Assembly: GCF_028751545.1 (NCBI RefSeq)
Contig: NZ_CP071867.1
Coordinates: 248,001 to 312,000 of the forward strand
Length of the DNA: 64,000 nucleotides
Origin: Gilliamella sp. B3022
Lineage (GTDB): Bacteria > Pseudomonadota > Gammaproteobacteria > Enterobacterales > Orbaceae
Reading direction: 5' to 3'
Below the pieces are notes generated by a model, which saw only the letters and a list, made by a program, of their open reading frames with translations, made no database searches and had not been told where the DNA came from. Below are positions 45,752-55,696 of the stretch, piece by piece. The number at the start of each line of letters is the position of its first letter. The first letter of the stretch is position 1. A program made the translations under genes and the position numbers.

Positions 45752-46174
45752 TTAGTTAACATTACATGAATCAGGCGTTAATTTGATGCTAAATATTTTT
45801 TCGTTGTTAATATAATAATTATGGACAGCACCATTTGGAAAAGCATCTCGAAACTCTTTAATTTGCTGATTATCCGTGCAATAAATATTTTTCAAATTTT
45901 CGGTCGTCAATTTTTCTGTTTCAGACATGTGCAATTGGTTTTTAGATACTTTAATACTATATCGATAATTAATCGAATTATCATCTTTAAATACATCAAC
46001 CAAAGTAGTGACTAAATCAACTTGATAAGGAAGAGATTTCTTCGCCTCACTAATGATCATATCTTGTGTTTGAGTAAGCTTTTCTTCTTCATTTTCTTTT
46101 GTTTTTTCACTGTTATCACAACCAAACAATCCTAAGCTTATAAAAACGCACGCTGTTATTTTTATAACTGTCAT
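45752..46174 (-). CDS. Small lipoprotein, paralogue of 46644-47171
   Basis: Unknown function. The ATG at 46174 is preferred to 46180 because GAGGA sits at a proper distance; the product is 140 residues. The signal peptide ends with a lipobox (SLGLFGC, Cys about 19), followed by a Lys/Glu-rich stretch. The C-terminal 100 residues resemble the next lipoprotein: both have FPNGA.HNYY.N.EK and end with L.P..C. The shared domain carries two Cys (IYC and DSC) that could form a disulfide. Likely periplasmic or outer-membrane anchored. Confidence 0.8.
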   Translation of the reverse strand: MTVIKITACVFISLGLFGCDNSEKTKENEEEKLTQTQDMIISEAKKSLPYQVDLVTTLVDVFKDDNSINYRYSIKVSKNQLHMSETEKLTTENLKNIYCTDNQQIKEFRDAFPNGAVHNYYINNEKIFSIKLTPDSCNVN

Positions 46175-46180
46175 ATTCAT

Positions 46181-46593
46181 TCCTCAATGATTCATATTCC
46201 AATGCTATCAAATATTTTATTCATTATATTTAGGTAGATACAACATAGTTTTTATTCATTTCACTAAAAATCCTACGCGAAAAGCAACATATTATTATAG
46301 TACGGGTTAACTTCAATCAATAAACCATAACCAGCTAAAAATTGTTTTAAATTAGAAGGATCACAAAAAAACATCCCAATTTTTTAAAAAATGTTTACCT
46401 TATTGTACAAAACAGTGGCTAAAACTCAATCAGTATTGACGATAGGCTAAAAATAAAAATTGCACGCACTTTGTACCTTATTTAAAGACAAATTTAAATG
46501 GACTTTTACCTATAACGCATTGAAAAAATTATTTGCTTATCATAATGATTCGATTTTGAACAAAACAATGTCATTATCGTTACTAATTGAAAT
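46181..46593. other. Intergenic region between the two lipoprotein genes
   Basis: AT-rich and apparently non-coding. It should contain the promoter of the first lipoprotein gene and ends with the terminator of the second. Confidence 0.4.
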
Positions 46594-46618
46594 AAAAGGG
46601 CTTTAAAAGGCCCTTTTA
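46594..46618 (-). terminator. Intrinsic terminator after the second lipoprotein gene
   Basis: AAAAGGGC (46594-46601) pairs with GCCCTTTT (46610-46617) around an 8-nt loop. On the - strand the hairpin is followed by a T-rich run. Confidence 0.75.
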
Positions 46619-46643
46619 TTAACCATGATTAATATCTGAAAAA

Positions 46644-47171
46644 TTACTTAGCATCACAATCACTAGGTTTTAAATCAAGGGTCAAAACTTTTTCCCCATT
46701 TAGGTAATAATTATGACTTGCACCATTTGGAAAGACTAATTTTATAGCATTCATCGTCGCATCCTTACTGCAATAAAGCGTACGCAAACTATTTAAAATA
46801 TTTCTTTGATTGCCTTCTGTTTGTAACTCATCTTTCGTTATGCCTTTTAAATCATATTGATAACTAATAATATCGTTCATTTTTGTTACATCGACCAAAG
46901 TTGAATGTTGATCAACATCTAAAGGTAATTTTAAATTTATACCTTTTATTATGGCATCTTGAGCAAGGCTATAATTACCATCTTTTAGATTATTAAGTGC
47001 ATCTTGAGTTGCAGATTTTGTTTGTTCATATAATTCTGATACTTTATCACTAACCTTTGAACTCGTTTGCGTAACTTGTTCTTTGATATTATCGGCTGTT
47101 GGTTTTGAATTATCACAATTTACTAAAAAAAATCCCATCATTGCCAAAGTTATTACTTTAAAAGTTCTCAT
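46644..47171 (-). CDS. Small lipoprotein with coiled-coil linker
   Basis: Unknown function. The ATG at 47171 is chosen because AAGGGC precedes it; the product is 175 residues. A lipoprotein signal ends in FFLVNC (Cys about 19). Residues 25-60 form a Ser/Thr/Lys/Glu-rich amphipathic stretch (EQVTQTSSKVSDKVSELYEQ), likely coiled coil and absent from the sister gene. The C-terminal domain is shared with 45752-46174 (FPNGASHNYYLNGEKV). The pair looks like a local duplication with divergence. Confidence 0.8.
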   Translation of the reverse strand: MRTFKVITLAMMGFFLVNCDNSKPTADNIKEQVTQTSSKVSDKVSELYEQTKSATQDALNNLKDGNYSLAQDAIIKGINLKLPLDVDQHSTLVDVTKMNDIISYQYDLKGITKDELQTEGNQRNILNSLRTLYCSKDATMNAIKLVFPNGASHNYYLNGEKVLTLDLKPSDCDAK

Positions 47172-47266
47172 TATTTTGCCCTTATTGGTTATAAGTTCCA
47201 TAATAGTTACTATTAAAATTTTGCATAATAGTAGGTTAATTTAACATAAATGATTACTTATCTAAC

Positions 47267-47298
47267 CAGTAAAAAGACTTTTTCAAGCCTTTTTACTG
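47267..47298 (-). terminator. Intrinsic terminator after the SDR gene
   Basis: CAGTAAAAAG (47267-47276) and CTTTTTACTG (47289-47298) are exact inverted repeats 14 bp beyond the SDR stop on the - strand. Confidence 0.7.
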
Positions 47299-47311
47299 TA
47301 ATCAATATTGA

Positions 47312-48199
47312 TTAATTAATGTGCATACCACCTGTAACGCCATACGTTTCAGCTGTGGTATAACTAGACTCTTCAGAGGCTAAATGTACATATACTCCGG
47401 CAAGTTCAACCGGTTGTCCAGCACGTTGTAATGGTGTTTGTTTACCGAATTCAGGGATAACTTCACTCGGTTGGCCACCACAGATTTGTAATGGGGTCCA
47501 AACCGGTCCTGGTGCTACACAGTTGACACGAATGCCTTTGCTACTTAATTGGTTAGCTAAACCACGAGTAAAAGCAATAATGGCTGTTTTAGTTGCGGCA
47601 TAGTCTAATAAATTGCCACTTGGTTGATAAGCTTGAACAGAGGAGGTGGTAATAATCGTTGAACCAGGTTTTAAATAACCTAAAGCAGCTTTAGTGACCC
47701 AGAAAAGTGAAAAAACATTAATTTCAAACGTTTTTTTAATTTGCTCTGTGGTAAGTTCCATAATATCTTCCACAGCGGTTTGCTTACCTGCAACGAGCGT
47801 TAAATTATCTAACCCCCCTAATTTTTGATGTGCTTGGTCAACTAATTTTTTACAAAACGCTTCATCACTTAAATCACCAGGAATTAATACCGCTTTACGA
47901 CCAACGGCTTCAATAATTTTAGCAACATCTTCGGCATCTTTTTGTTCATAAGGAAGATAATTTATTGCCACATCGGCACCTTCTTTTGCATAAGCAATAG
48001 CGGCAGCCCGTCCAATACCTGAATCCCCCCCCGTCACTAACATTTTGCGACCTTCTAAACGACCATGACCTTGGTAAGTTTTTTCACCACAATCAGGAAT
48101 CGGATCCATTTCACACTGTAGGGCTGGTGCTGCTTGTTTTTGTTTTGGGAATTTACCATGATGGTATTTAGTAAGAGGATTACAAATTTGTTTACTCAT
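47312..48199 (-). CDS. yghA: YghA-type short-chain dehydrogenase
   Basis: A 295-residue SDR oxidoreductase with an N-terminal extension (about 45 residues) before the Rossmann fold, as in YghA. Cofactor motif [19 protein letters not shown], active-site Tyr/Lys in [12 protein letters not shown], and [12 protein letters not shown] after it are all present. In relatives it reduces small aldehydes or ketones with NAD(P)H; the true substrate is unknown. AGGAG precedes the ATG. It is transcribed away from the ilv operon. Confidence 0.88.
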   Translation of the reverse strand: MSKQICNPLTKYHHGKFPKQKQAAPALQCEMDPIPDCGEKTYQGHGRLEGRKMLVTGGDSGIGRAAAIAYAKEGADVAINYLPYEQKDAEDVAKIIEAVGRKAVLIPGDLSDEAFCKKLVDQAHQKLGGLDNLTLVAGKQTAVEDIMELTTEQIKKTFEINVFSLFWVTKAALGYLKPGSTIITTSSVQAYQPSGNLLDYAATKTAIIAFTRGLANQLSSKGIRVNCVAPGPVWTPLQICGGQPSEVIPEFGKQTPLQRAGQPVELAGVYVHLASEESSYTTAETYGVTGGMHIN

Positions 48200-48867
48200 T
48201 ATTTTCTCCTAAGTTAGCTATGCATTTGTACACAAATTCAATATAACTTAAATAAAATCAATTAGTAATTACAAAATCCTATTGTTAAGCCTATTTTATA
48301 TCTTTAAAATAACCAATTAATTCAATAAATTATATTTAATGACTATAAAGTTTGAATATTTGTTTCTTAAAGCTTAATTGTGTTGCTTAATGTCATCCTC
48401 CTTCTATTTAACCAAATTAATAAAAAGAGGTAATGTATCATTAAAGGTGGCATTCCTTGATTGGCTTGGAGCGGTCACTGAAAGTAGTATTACCAAAGCC
48501 ATGAGTGTTTCTTAATCTCGCACCTGACCCAGTTTAACAAATTAATTTTAACTAAGCTAGTTATAACAAATTTTGTATTCATAATTTGATTTAGGATAAA
48601 CATGAATACGAGTAACTATTTTTACAACAATTAAAACGGCTTTAATCATGGGTTGTCGAGCTAGCTTCATTATTGATATTTGTATTTTCTTACTCAACCA
48701 TAATTGCATACTTAATTGTCAACCCTATCCTTAAACAATGATAAAATGCGCATATCCATTAACTGGTCTGAGCAATCTATCAAATCTCTTTTTATACTGA
48801 AACGTATAGTTAACCTCAAACTTTTTTACAATTCATTTCTAACACGTTATAAAAACGAAAAAAAAAG
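48200..48867. other. Intergenic region between the SDR gene and the ilv leader
   Basis: A long AT-rich gap. A frame ending at about 48514 (FLDWLGAVTESSITKAMSVS) could be a gene remnant but has no start or recognisable family. No terminator or repeat is clear. The ilv promoter must lie at the right end. Confidence 0.4.
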
Positions 48868-48895
48868 TTGAATTTTTTTTTAAAACGAGTATTTT
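48868..48895 (+). promoter_or_regulatory. Candidate ilvL promoter
   Basis: TTGAAT (48868-48873) and TATTTT (48890-48895) are spaced 16 bp, about 50 bp before the leader ATG. A second -10-like TAGAAT is at 48899-48904. It is a proposal from pattern only. Confidence 0.35.
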
Positions 48896-48944
48896 GTTTA
48901 GAATAAATTTTTTAAAATAACAAAAAAGTTAATCAATACCTATT

Positions 48945-49019
48945 ATGAAATTTTCACTCAAAAACGTCCTTATCAACATTGTCAGCGTGGTCATTATTCC
49001 AACGCGGGGGCGTTTTTGA
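48945..49019 (+). CDS. ilvL: ilv operon leader peptide
   Basis: A 24-residue leader peptide. Codons 8-18 read VLINIVSVVII, so 9 of 11 are Val, Leu or Ile, the amino acids made by this pathway. The peptide ends PTRGRF and stops at TGA 49017-49019, just before the attenuator. There is no strong Shine-Dalgarno. Its RNA contains segment 1 (48960-48969) and segment 2 (49004-49018) of the attenuator. Position, codon content and pairing together make it the counterpart of E. coli ilvL, although the residues differ. Confidence 0.9.
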   Translation: MKFSLKNVLINIVSVVIIPTRGRF

Positions 49020-49079
49020 ATCAAAAATATGTTTATACATAAAATCAAAAACCCCGCTCCAAATAGCGGGGTTTTTTTT
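48960..49079 (+). promoter_or_regulatory. ilvGMEDA transcription attenuator
   Basis: Three exclusive pairings can be drawn. 1:2, AAAAACGTCC (48960-48969) with GGGCGTTTTT (49008-49017), one G-U pair. 2:3 antiterminator, GCGGGG (49004-49009) with CCCCGC (49052-49057) plus TTTTTG (49013-49018) with CAAAAA (49046-49051), leaving a 3-nt bulge. 3:4 terminator, 49047-49079. A ribosome stalled at the Val/Ile codons frees segment 2 for 2:3 and readthrough; one reaching the stop codon covers segment 2 and lets 3:4 form. Confidence 0.88.
49047..49079 (+). terminator. ilv attenuator terminator
   Basis: CCCCGCT (49052-49058) pairs with AGCGGGG (49065-49071) around a 6-nt loop, extended by A-T pairs, and runs into T8. 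It lies 28 bp after the leader stop and 40 bp before ilvG. Confidence 0.93.
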
Positions 49080-49118
49080 ATAACAATAATTGGGCAAAAA
49101 AGAACAAGTGAGGAATAA

Positions 49119-50795
49119 ATGTTAGGAACACAGTGGATAGTAAAAACCTTAAAAGAAAAAGGCGTTACCACCGTTTTTGGATATCCTGGTGGACAAATTA
49201 TGCCTCTTTATGATGCCTTGTATGATGGAGGTATTGAACATGTATTATGTCGCCATGAACAAGGTGCGGCGATGGCGGCAATTGGTTATGCTCGTTCAAC
49301 AGGGAAAACGGGGGTATGCATTGCCACATCAGGTCCTGGTGCGACCAACATCATAACTGGGCTTGCTGATGCATTAATTGATTCTGTACCTATTGTTGCC
49401 ATAACCGGTCAAGTGCCAACGAATCTAATTGGTACAGATGCTTTTCAAGAAGTTGATGTTTTAGGGTTATCCTTAGCTTGCACCAAACATAGCTATTTAA
49501 TAAATGATGCGAAACAATTGCCCAATACATTAGAAGAGGCATTTAATTTAGCCAACTCCGGCAGGCCTGGACCAATTTTAATTGACGTTCCGAAAGATGT
49601 ACAGCTTGCCAATTTAGATTATCAACAATATTTAACGACTTCTTCACTAAACAACACTCCTGATAAATCAACATTATTTACTGTCTCTCCTGAAGCAATA
49701 AAACTCGCCAAACAAATGATCGCTCAAGCCCAAAAGCCAATGCTTTATATTGGTGGTGGTGTTGGACTTTCAGGCGCCATATCAGAATTAAAAGATTTTA
49801 TGTCATTGACTCACATTCCGAGTGTTTCAACTTTAAAAGGATTGGGCGTTGCTGATGCCAATAACCCTTATTATTTAGGTTTAATTGGTATGCATGGTGC
49901 TAAAGCGGCCAATTTAGCCGTACAAGAGTGTGATTTACTGATTGCATTAGGTGTACGATTTGATGACAGAGTTACAGGTAAACTGAATGAATTTGCCCGT
50001 CACGCAAAAGTGATCCATGTCGATATTGATCAAGCCGAAATTAACAAATTACGCCAAACACATTTAGGTTTACAGGCTGATATTAAGCAGGTTTTACCGT
50101 TACTTACTCAAACTGTATCAATCGAGGCATGGCATAAAAGAGTAAATGATTTAAAAGTACAACATCCAACTCGTTATGATCACCCAGGTGAAGCCATTTA
50201 CGCACCAGCATTATTAAAAATCATTTCTGATCGTAAGTCAGCCAACACCATTATCACTACCGATGTGGGTCAACATCAAATGTGGACCGCTCAACATATG
50301 TGTTTTAATCATCCACAAAACTTTATTACCTCAAGTGGACTAGGTACGATGGGATTTGGTTTACCAGCAGCGATTGGGGCACAAATGGCTCGCCCCAACG
50401 ATTGTGTAATCTGTATTTCAGGTGACGGGTCATTTATGATGAACGTACAAGAATTAACCACTATAAAGCGTAAAAAATTACCGATAAAAATAGTCTTAAT
50501 TGATAATCAACGCTTAGGCATGGTTCGTCAATGGCAAGAACTCTTTTTTAACGAAAGATACAGTGAAACCAACTTATCGGATAACCCTGACTTTTTAATT
50601 TTAGCCAAAGCATTTGATATTCCTAGTGAAACAATCACAAAAAAATCTCAAATCAATGCTGCACTGAATAATATGTTTAATGCGTCTGGTGCATATTTAT
50701 TGCACGTACGCATCGATGAACTAGAAAACGTATGGCCACTAGTACCACCTGGCGCTGCCAACGAAAATATGCTCGATAAAAGTTGCAAGGAGTAA
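49119..50795 (+). CDS. ilvG: Acetolactate synthase II large subunit
   Basis: A thiamine-diphosphate enzyme forming acetolactate and acetohydroxybutyrate, the first common step to valine and isoleucine. The 558-residue product is uninterrupted (E. coli K-12 ilvG is frameshifted). Motifs: [16 protein letters not shown], the catalytic Glu in [16 protein letters not shown], the ThDP/Mg motif from [10 protein letters not shown] to [27 protein letters not shown] gives the start. ilvM follows 3 bp after the stop. Confidence 0.97.
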   Translation: MLGTQWIVKTLKEKGVTTVFGYPGGQIMPLYDALYDGGIEHVLCRHEQGAAMAAIGYARSTGKTGVCIATSGPGATNIITGLADALIDSVPIVAITGQVPTNLIGTDAFQEVDVLGLSLACTKHSYLINDAKQLPNTLEEAFNLANSGRPGPILIDVPKDVQLANLDYQQYLTTSSLNNTPDKSTLFTVSPEAIKLAKQMIAQAQKPMLYIGGGVGLSGAISELKDFMSLTHIPSVSTLKGLGVADANNPYYLGLIGMHGAKAANLAVQECDLLIALGVRFDDRVTGKLNEFARHAKVIHVDIDQAEINKLRQTHLGLQADIKQVLPLLTQTVSIEAWHKRVNDLKVQHPTRYDHPGEAIYAPALLKIISDRKSANTIITTDVGQHQMWTAQHMCFNHPQNFITSSGLGTMGFGLPAAIGAQMARPNDCVICISGDGSFMMNVQELTTIKRKKLPIKIVLIDNQRLGMVRQWQELFFNERYSETNLSDNPDFLILAKAFDIPSETITKKSQINAALNNMFNASGAYLLHVRIDELENVWPLVPPGAANENMLDKSCKE

Positions 50796-50798
50796 GGG

Positions 50799-51029
50799 AT
50801 GAATCAACAAATACAACACCAATTAACGATAAAGGCTTACGATAACTTGGGTACATTAGAACGTATTTTACGTGTTGTACGTCATCGCGGTGGGCACATT
50901 AAATCCATGCAAATGCAAACCATTGAAAATAATTTACTGATTTTGACACTCAGATTAACTATTGAAAGAGAACTTTCAATGTTACAAAATCAAGTTGCAA
51001 AATTAGCAGATGTGCTTTCAATTGAATGA
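50799..51029 (+). CDS. ilvM: Acetolactate synthase II small subunit
   Basis: The 76-residue ACT-domain regulatory subunit that partners IlvG (YDNLGTLERILRVVRHRGGHIKSM). The length fits IlvM (about 87) and not the 90-160 of IlvN/IlvH. A GGAG Shine-Dalgarno lies within the end of ilvG. IlvM-type subunits give a holoenzyme that is largely resistant to valine feedback in E. coli. Confidence 0.93.
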   Translation: MNQQIQHQLTIKAYDNLGTLERILRVVRHRGGHIKSMQMQTIENNLLILTLRLTIERELSMLQNQVAKLADVLSIE

Positions 51030-51116
51030 AATCCTTACCGATAATTTATCGTTAAAACAAAAAGTTAAATTAAAATATGTCGATATTTTAGTTATTAAAC
51101 AAACAACAAAGTATTG

Positions 51117-51122
51117 TATAAT
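51117..51122 (+). promoter_or_regulatory. Possible internal promoter before ilvE
   Basis: A consensus TATAAT lies 77 bp before the ilvE ATG in the unusually long 169 bp ilvM-ilvE gap. A -35 match is weak (TTATTA, 19 bp away). E. coli also has an internal promoter before ilvE. Confidence 0.35.
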
Positions 51123-51198
51123 GTTTGACGTTTCATTGATAAAAGCATAAAGCAAGATACATGCTAAACAAAAGTAAAATTTAAGAGGAAAACAAAAA

Positions 51199-52128
51199 AT
51201 GGGTACTACAGCAAAATCGGATTATATTTGGTTTAATGGGGAAATGGTTCCATGGGCAAATGCTAAAGTGCATGTAATGTCACATGTACTGCATTATGGG
51301 ACATCTGTGTTTGAAGGTGTACGTTGCTATAATACACATAAAGGACCAGCGATATTTCGCCATAAAGAACATGCACAAAGATTATTAAACTCAGCCAAAA
51401 TTTATCGTTTTCCTGTCCCTTATTCTCTTGAAGAAATTATGGAAGCTACCCGCCAAATAATCAAAAAGAATAATTTAGAAAGTGCATATATTCGTCCATT
51501 AGTTTTTATTGGCGATGTTGGCATGGGTGTTATTCCACCAGCAGGTTATAAAAGTGATGTCATGATTGCAGCATTTCCATGGGGTGCCTATCTTGGTGAA
51601 GATGCCTTAGAACAAGGTATTGATGCTATGGTATCATCATGGCATCGTTTTGCACCAAACACCATTCCAGCCGCAGCAAAAGCCGGTGGTAACTACTTAT
51701 CATCACTGCTCATCGGTTCAGAAGCGCGCGCTAATGGCTTTCAGGAAGGCATTGCGTTAGACGTAAATGGTCAACTTTCTGAAGGTTCTGGCGAAAACTT
51801 ATTTATCGTTAAAGATGGTATATTATTTACACCGGTACTATCATCCTCAGCGCTCCCAGGGATCACCCGCGATGCGATCATAACCCTTGCACGCGATCTA
51901 GGAATCGAAGTACGTGAACAAACACTGTCTCGTGAATCACTCTATTTAGCTGACGAAGTCTTTATGACAGGGACCGCAGCTGAAATTACTCCTGTTCGCA
52001 GTGTTGATCGTATTAAAATTGGTATTGGCCGCTGTGGTCCAATCACCAAACAAATTCAACAAACATTCTTTGGCTTATTCAATGGTGAAACTGAAGATAA
52101 ATATGGTTGGTTAGATCCAGTTAAATAA
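51199..52128 (+). CDS. ilvE: Branched-chain amino acid aminotransferase
   Basis: A class IV PLP transaminase for the last step of valine, leucine and isoleucine synthesis. The 309-residue product equals the E. coli length. Motifs: YIWFNGEMVPWANAKVHVMSH, the PLP-binding Lys in AAAKAGGNYLSSLL (about 160), the GSGENLFIV loop and LSSSALPGITRDAI. AGAGGA precedes the ATG. A terminator-like hairpin separates it from ilvD. Confidence 0.97.
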   Translation: MGTTAKSDYIWFNGEMVPWANAKVHVMSHVLHYGTSVFEGVRCYNTHKGPAIFRHKEHAQRLLNSAKIYRFPVPYSLEEIMEATRQIIKKNNLESAYIRPLVFIGDVGMGVIPPAGYKSDVMIAAFPWGAYLGEDALEQGIDAMVSSWHRFAPNTIPAAAKAGGNYLSSLLIGSEARANGFQEGIALDVNGQLSEGSGENLFIVKDGILFTPVLSSSALPGITRDAIITLARDLGIEVREQTLSRESLYLADEVFMTGTAAEITPVRSVDRIKIGIGRCGPITKQIQQTFFGLFNGETEDKYGWLDPVK

Positions 52129-52142
52129 TCAAACAACTAAAG

Positions 52143-52173
52143 TCCGCCGGTTAGTTCGGTGGATCTTTTTTTA
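52143..52173 (+). terminator. Terminator-like hairpin between ilvE and ilvD
   Basis: TCCGCCG (52143-52149) pairs with CGGTGGA (52157-52163), one G-U pair, 7-nt loop, followed by a T8 tract. It sits inside the operon, so it may reduce expression of ilvDA relative to ilvGME. Confidence 0.7.
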
Positions 52174-52256
52174 AACGACATTTACTTTTTCGCGTTATAC
52201 AAAACAAAAACTGGATAGTATCGTAACTTGCATAATAAAAAACTTGGGAGCAAGAA

Positions 52257-54107
52257 ATGCCTAAATATCGTTCAGCAACCTCCGTCGAAGGTCGGAATAT
52301 GGCTGGAGCCCGTGCATTATGGCGTGCAACGGGCGTTAAAAATGAAGACTTTGGTAAACCCATCATTGCGGTGGTCAACTCATTTACACAATTTGTACCA
52401 GGTCATGTCCACTTAAAAGACATAGGACAACTGGTCGCCAAACAAATTGAAGCATCGGGCGGCATTGCCAAAGAATTTAACACTATTGCAGTAGATGACG
52501 GTATTGCTATGGGTCATGGCGGTATGCTCTACTCATTACCATCACGTGAATTAATTGCTGACTCTGTTGAGTATATGATCAATGCTCACTGTGCTGATGC
52601 TATGATTTGTATTTCAAATTGTGACAAGATCACCCCTGGTATGTTAATGGCATCGCTTCGTCTGAACATTCCAACAGTATTTGTATCGGGGGGACCAATG
52701 GAAGCAGGTAAAACAAAATTATCTGATCAGATCATCAAACTTGATCTGGTTGATGCCATGATTCAAAGTGCTAACCCAAATGTCAGTGATGCTGATAGCG
52801 AAGCCATTGAACAATCCGCTTGTCCAACCTGCGGTTCTTGCTCTGGCATGTTCACAGCCAATTCCATGAACTGTTTGACTGAGGCGTTAGGGCTATCACT
52901 TCCAGGCAACGGATCACTTGTTGCAACTCACAAACAACGTGAACAACTTTTTCTAAAGGCTGCTAAACGAATTGTTGAAATCACTAAGCGTTATTATGAA
53001 CACGATGATGCCTCTTATCTGCCCCGCTCAATTGCCACCAAAGCAGCTTATGAAAATGCTATGTCATTAGATATTGCCATGGGCGGTTCAACCAACACCG
53101 TATTGCATTTACTCGCCACCGCACAAGAAGGTGAAATCGACTTTACCATGTCGGATATTGACAGATTATCACGTAAAGTGCCGCATTTATGTAAAGTTGC
53201 ACCAAGTACCGCCAAATATCATATGGAAGATGTCCATCGAGCCGGTGGTGTTGTATCAATTATGTCTGAACTGGATAAAGCTGGATTGCTTAACCGTAAT
53301 GTTCGTAACGTACTTGGTCTTACACTTCAAGAAACGTTCGAAAAATATGACATAACTCAAACTACAGACGAAGCAGTAAAAAAAATGTATCGCAGTGGAC
53401 CTGCTGGCATTCGTACTACCCAAGCATTTTCACAGGATTGCTATTGGGATACGCTTGATGATGACCGCGAAAACGGCTGTATCCGCGATAAAGAACACGC
53501 TTATAGCCAAGATGGTGGACTAGCCACACTGTATGGAAATGTCGCTCAAGATGGCGCTATTGTTAAAACCGCCAGTGTCGCAGCCGAAAACTTAGTGTTC
53601 CGCGGACCAGCCAAAGTATTTGAGAGTCAAGAAGATGCGGTCGATGCAATCTTAAGTGGTAAAGTGATTGCTGGCGATGTTGTAGTGATTATTTACGAAG
53701 GTCCAAAAGGTGGTCCTGGTATGCAAGAAATGCTTTACCCTACCAGTTACTTAAAATCAATGGGACTTGGCAAAGCTTGCGCACTGATTACAGATGGTCG
53801 TTTTTCCGGTGGATCATCCGGTTTATCTATTGGGCATATCTCACCAGAGGCCGCCAATGGTGGCGTAATTGGACTCGTACGTGATGGTGATATTATTGAC
53901 ATTGACATTCCTAACCGTAAATTAGTTTTAGATGTACCGGATGATGAGCTTGAACGTCGACGCGTTGCAGAACTCACACGTGGCGATAAAGCCTATACAC
54001 CACATAATCGAAACCGTTATGTGTCATATGCACTAAAAGCCTACGCCAGTTTAGCAACAAGCGCAGACAAAGGTGCAGTTCGTGATAAAAACAAATTAGG
54101 TGGCTAA
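52257..54107 (+). CDS. ilvD: Dihydroxy-acid dehydratase
   Basis: An iron-sulfur enzyme that dehydrates the dihydroxy acids to 2-oxo acids, the third step of Ile/Val synthesis. The 616-residue length equals E. coli IlvD. Cluster cysteines appear in [12 protein letters not shown] and [18 protein letters not shown], and the C-terminal [20 protein letters not shown] is the family signature. GGGAG lies upstream of the ATG. ilvA starts 2 bp after the stop. Confidence 0.97.
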   Translation: MPKYRSATSVEGRNMAGARALWRATGVKNEDFGKPIIAVVNSFTQFVPGHVHLKDIGQLVAKQIEASGGIAKEFNTIAVDDGIAMGHGGMLYSLPSRELIADSVEYMINAHCADAMICISNCDKITPGMLMASLRLNIPTVFVSGGPMEAGKTKLSDQIIKLDLVDAMIQSANPNVSDADSEAIEQSACPTCGSCSGMFTANSMNCLTEALGLSLPGNGSLVATHKQREQLFLKAAKRIVEITKRYYEHDDASYLPRSIATKAAYENAMSLDIAMGGSTNTVLHLLATAQEGEIDFTMSDIDRLSRKVPHLCKVAPSTAKYHMEDVHRAGGVVSIMSELDKAGLLNRNVRNVLGLTLQETFEKYDITQTTDEAVKKMYRSGPAGIRTTQAFSQDCYWDTLDDDRENGCIRDKEHAYSQDGGLATLYGNVAQDGAIVKTASVAAENLVFRGPAKVFESQEDAVDAILSGKVIAGDVVVIIYEGPKGGPGMQEMLYPTSYLKSMGLGKACALITDGRFSGGSSGLSIGHISPEAANGGVIGLVRDGDIIDIDIPNRKLVLDVPDDELERRRVAELTRGDKAYTPHNRNRYVSYALKAYASLATSADKGAVRDKNKLGG

Positions 54108-54109
54108 CT

Positions 54110-55651
54110 GTGAAACAAAAACATGACAAACTTACTGGTGCTGATTATTTAAAGGCAACCCTTTGTAGCGCTGTGTATGATGTGGCAGATGTCACACCTC
54201 TTGAAAAGATGGAAAAACTTTCGTCGAGAATAGAAAACCACATTTTTGTAAAACGCGAAGATAGACAATTAGTCCACAGTTTCAAAATCCGTGGCGCGCA
54301 AGCAATGATTGCCAGTCTGAGCGAAGATCAACGCAAATGCGGCGTAATTGCTGCATCTGCGGGTAATCATGCACAAGGTGTGGCTTTTTCAGCAACCAAA
54401 TTAGGTATCAATTCACTGATTGTCATGCCGTTAACCACAGCAGACATTAAAGTTGAAGCAGTCAAAGGATTTGGTGGTGAAGTGCTCTTATATGGTGCTA
54501 ATTTTGACGAAGCCAAAGCCAAAGCAATGCAACTTGCCAAGGAACAAAATCGCATTTTTATACCACCTTTTGATCATCCACAGGTAATTGCTGGGCAAGG
54601 CAGTATCGCTATGGAATTACTTCAGCAAAATGCTAAACTTGATCGCATTTTTGTGCCAGTTGGTGGTGGTGGGTTAGCCGCAGGCATTGCGGTATTAATC
54701 AAACAAATTATGCCATCAATCAAAGTGATTGCGGTAGAACCTGCTGATGCAGCCTGTTTAAAAGCAGCGCTTGATGCAGGTCATCCGGTTGATTTAACTC
54801 GCGTTGGATTGTTTGCTGAGGGTGTAGCGGTTAAACGCATTGGCGATGAAACATTTAGACTTTGCCAGCAATACATCGATGATATTGTCATCGTTAATAG
54901 CGACGAAATTTGCGCTGCGGTCAAAGATCTGTTTGATGACGTACGCGCTATTGCCGAGCCTTCGGGCGCCGTAGCACTAGCTGGGCTAAAAAAATATGTT
55001 GAACAACATAACATTCGTGGTGAAAACCTAGCACATATTTTGTCAGGTGCAAATTTAAACTTCCATAATTTGCGTTACGTTTCCGAACGTTGTGAACTTG
55101 GTGAAAAACGTGAAGCCTTATTAGCCGTCACTATTCCTGAAAAAAAAGGGAGTTTTTTAACTTTTTGTCAGTTATTAGGTGGACGTTCAGTAACGGAATT
55201 TAACTACCGTTATCATGACGACAAATCGGCCTGTATTTTTGTTGGTGTTAGAATATCTAAAAGCAGTGAAAAGGACGACATACTACAAGAATTAACGGCT
55301 GCCGGATATTCGATTGTTGATTTATCGGAAGACGAAATGGCAAAAGTGCATGTTCGCTATATGATTGGAGGTAAACCGTGTAAACCAATACAAGAACAAA
55401 TGTATAGCTTCGAATTCCCTGAATTTCAAGGTGCATTACTTAAATTTTTACAAACATTAGGCACCAATTGGAATATCTCCATGTTCCACTACCGTAGCCA
55501 TGGGACAGATTATGGTCGGGTACTTGCGGCATTTGAAATCACAAAAACAGCAACACAAGAATTTGACAAACATCTTACCAAATTAGGTTATGGTTTCCAC
55601 AATGAAACGCAAAACCCATCATTAAAACTATTTTTAACACATCAGCATTAA
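54110..55651 (+). CDS. ilvA: Biosynthetic threonine deaminase
   Basis: A PLP enzyme converting threonine to 2-oxobutyrate, the entry to isoleucine synthesis. The start is GTG at 54110, two bases after the ilvD stop. The 513-residue length (E. coli 514) with an N-terminal catalytic domain (PLP Lys in VHSFKIRGAQAM; GGGGLAAGIAV) and two C-terminal ACT-like regulatory domains (LLAVTIPEKKGSFLTF, MYSFEFPEFQGALLKFL) marks the isoleucine-inhibited biosynthetic form, not the catabolic TdcB. Confidence 0.97.
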   Translation: MKQKHDKLTGADYLKATLCSAVYDVADVTPLEKMEKLSSRIENHIFVKREDRQLVHSFKIRGAQAMIASLSEDQRKCGVIAASAGNHAQGVAFSATKLGINSLIVMPLTTADIKVEAVKGFGGEVLLYGANFDEAKAKAMQLAKEQNRIFIPPFDHPQVIAGQGSIAMELLQQNAKLDRIFVPVGGGGLAAGIAVLIKQIMPSIKVIAVEPADAACLKAALDAGHPVDLTRVGLFAEGVAVKRIGDETFRLCQQYIDDIVIVNSDEICAAVKDLFDDVRAIAEPSGAVALAGLKKYVEQHNIRGENLAHILSGANLNFHNLRYVSERCELGEKREALLAVTIPEKKGSFLTFCQLLGGRSVTEFNYRYHDDKSACIFVGVRISKSSEKDDILQELTAAGYSIVDLSEDEMAKVHVRYMIGGKPCKPIQEQMYSFEFPEFQGALLKFLQTLGTNWNISMFHYRSHGTDYGRVLAAFEITKTATQEFDKHLTKLGYGFHNETQNPSLKLFLTHQH

Positions 55652-55659
55652 TGTGAATC

Positions 55660-55696
55660 ATGGCTATTCATTTGACATATTGATTAGCCATTTTTT
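55660..55696 (+). terminator. Terminator of the ilv operon
   Basis: ATGGCTA (55660-55666) pairs with TAGCCAT (55685-55691), with an 18-nt loop and a T6 run after it. It starts 9 bp after the ilvA stop. Confidence 0.65.

Noticed and set aside
48432-48514. Frame ending FLDWLGAVTESSITKAMSVS as a gene remnant
   Set aside because: No start codon, Shine-Dalgarno or recognisable family; could be chance.
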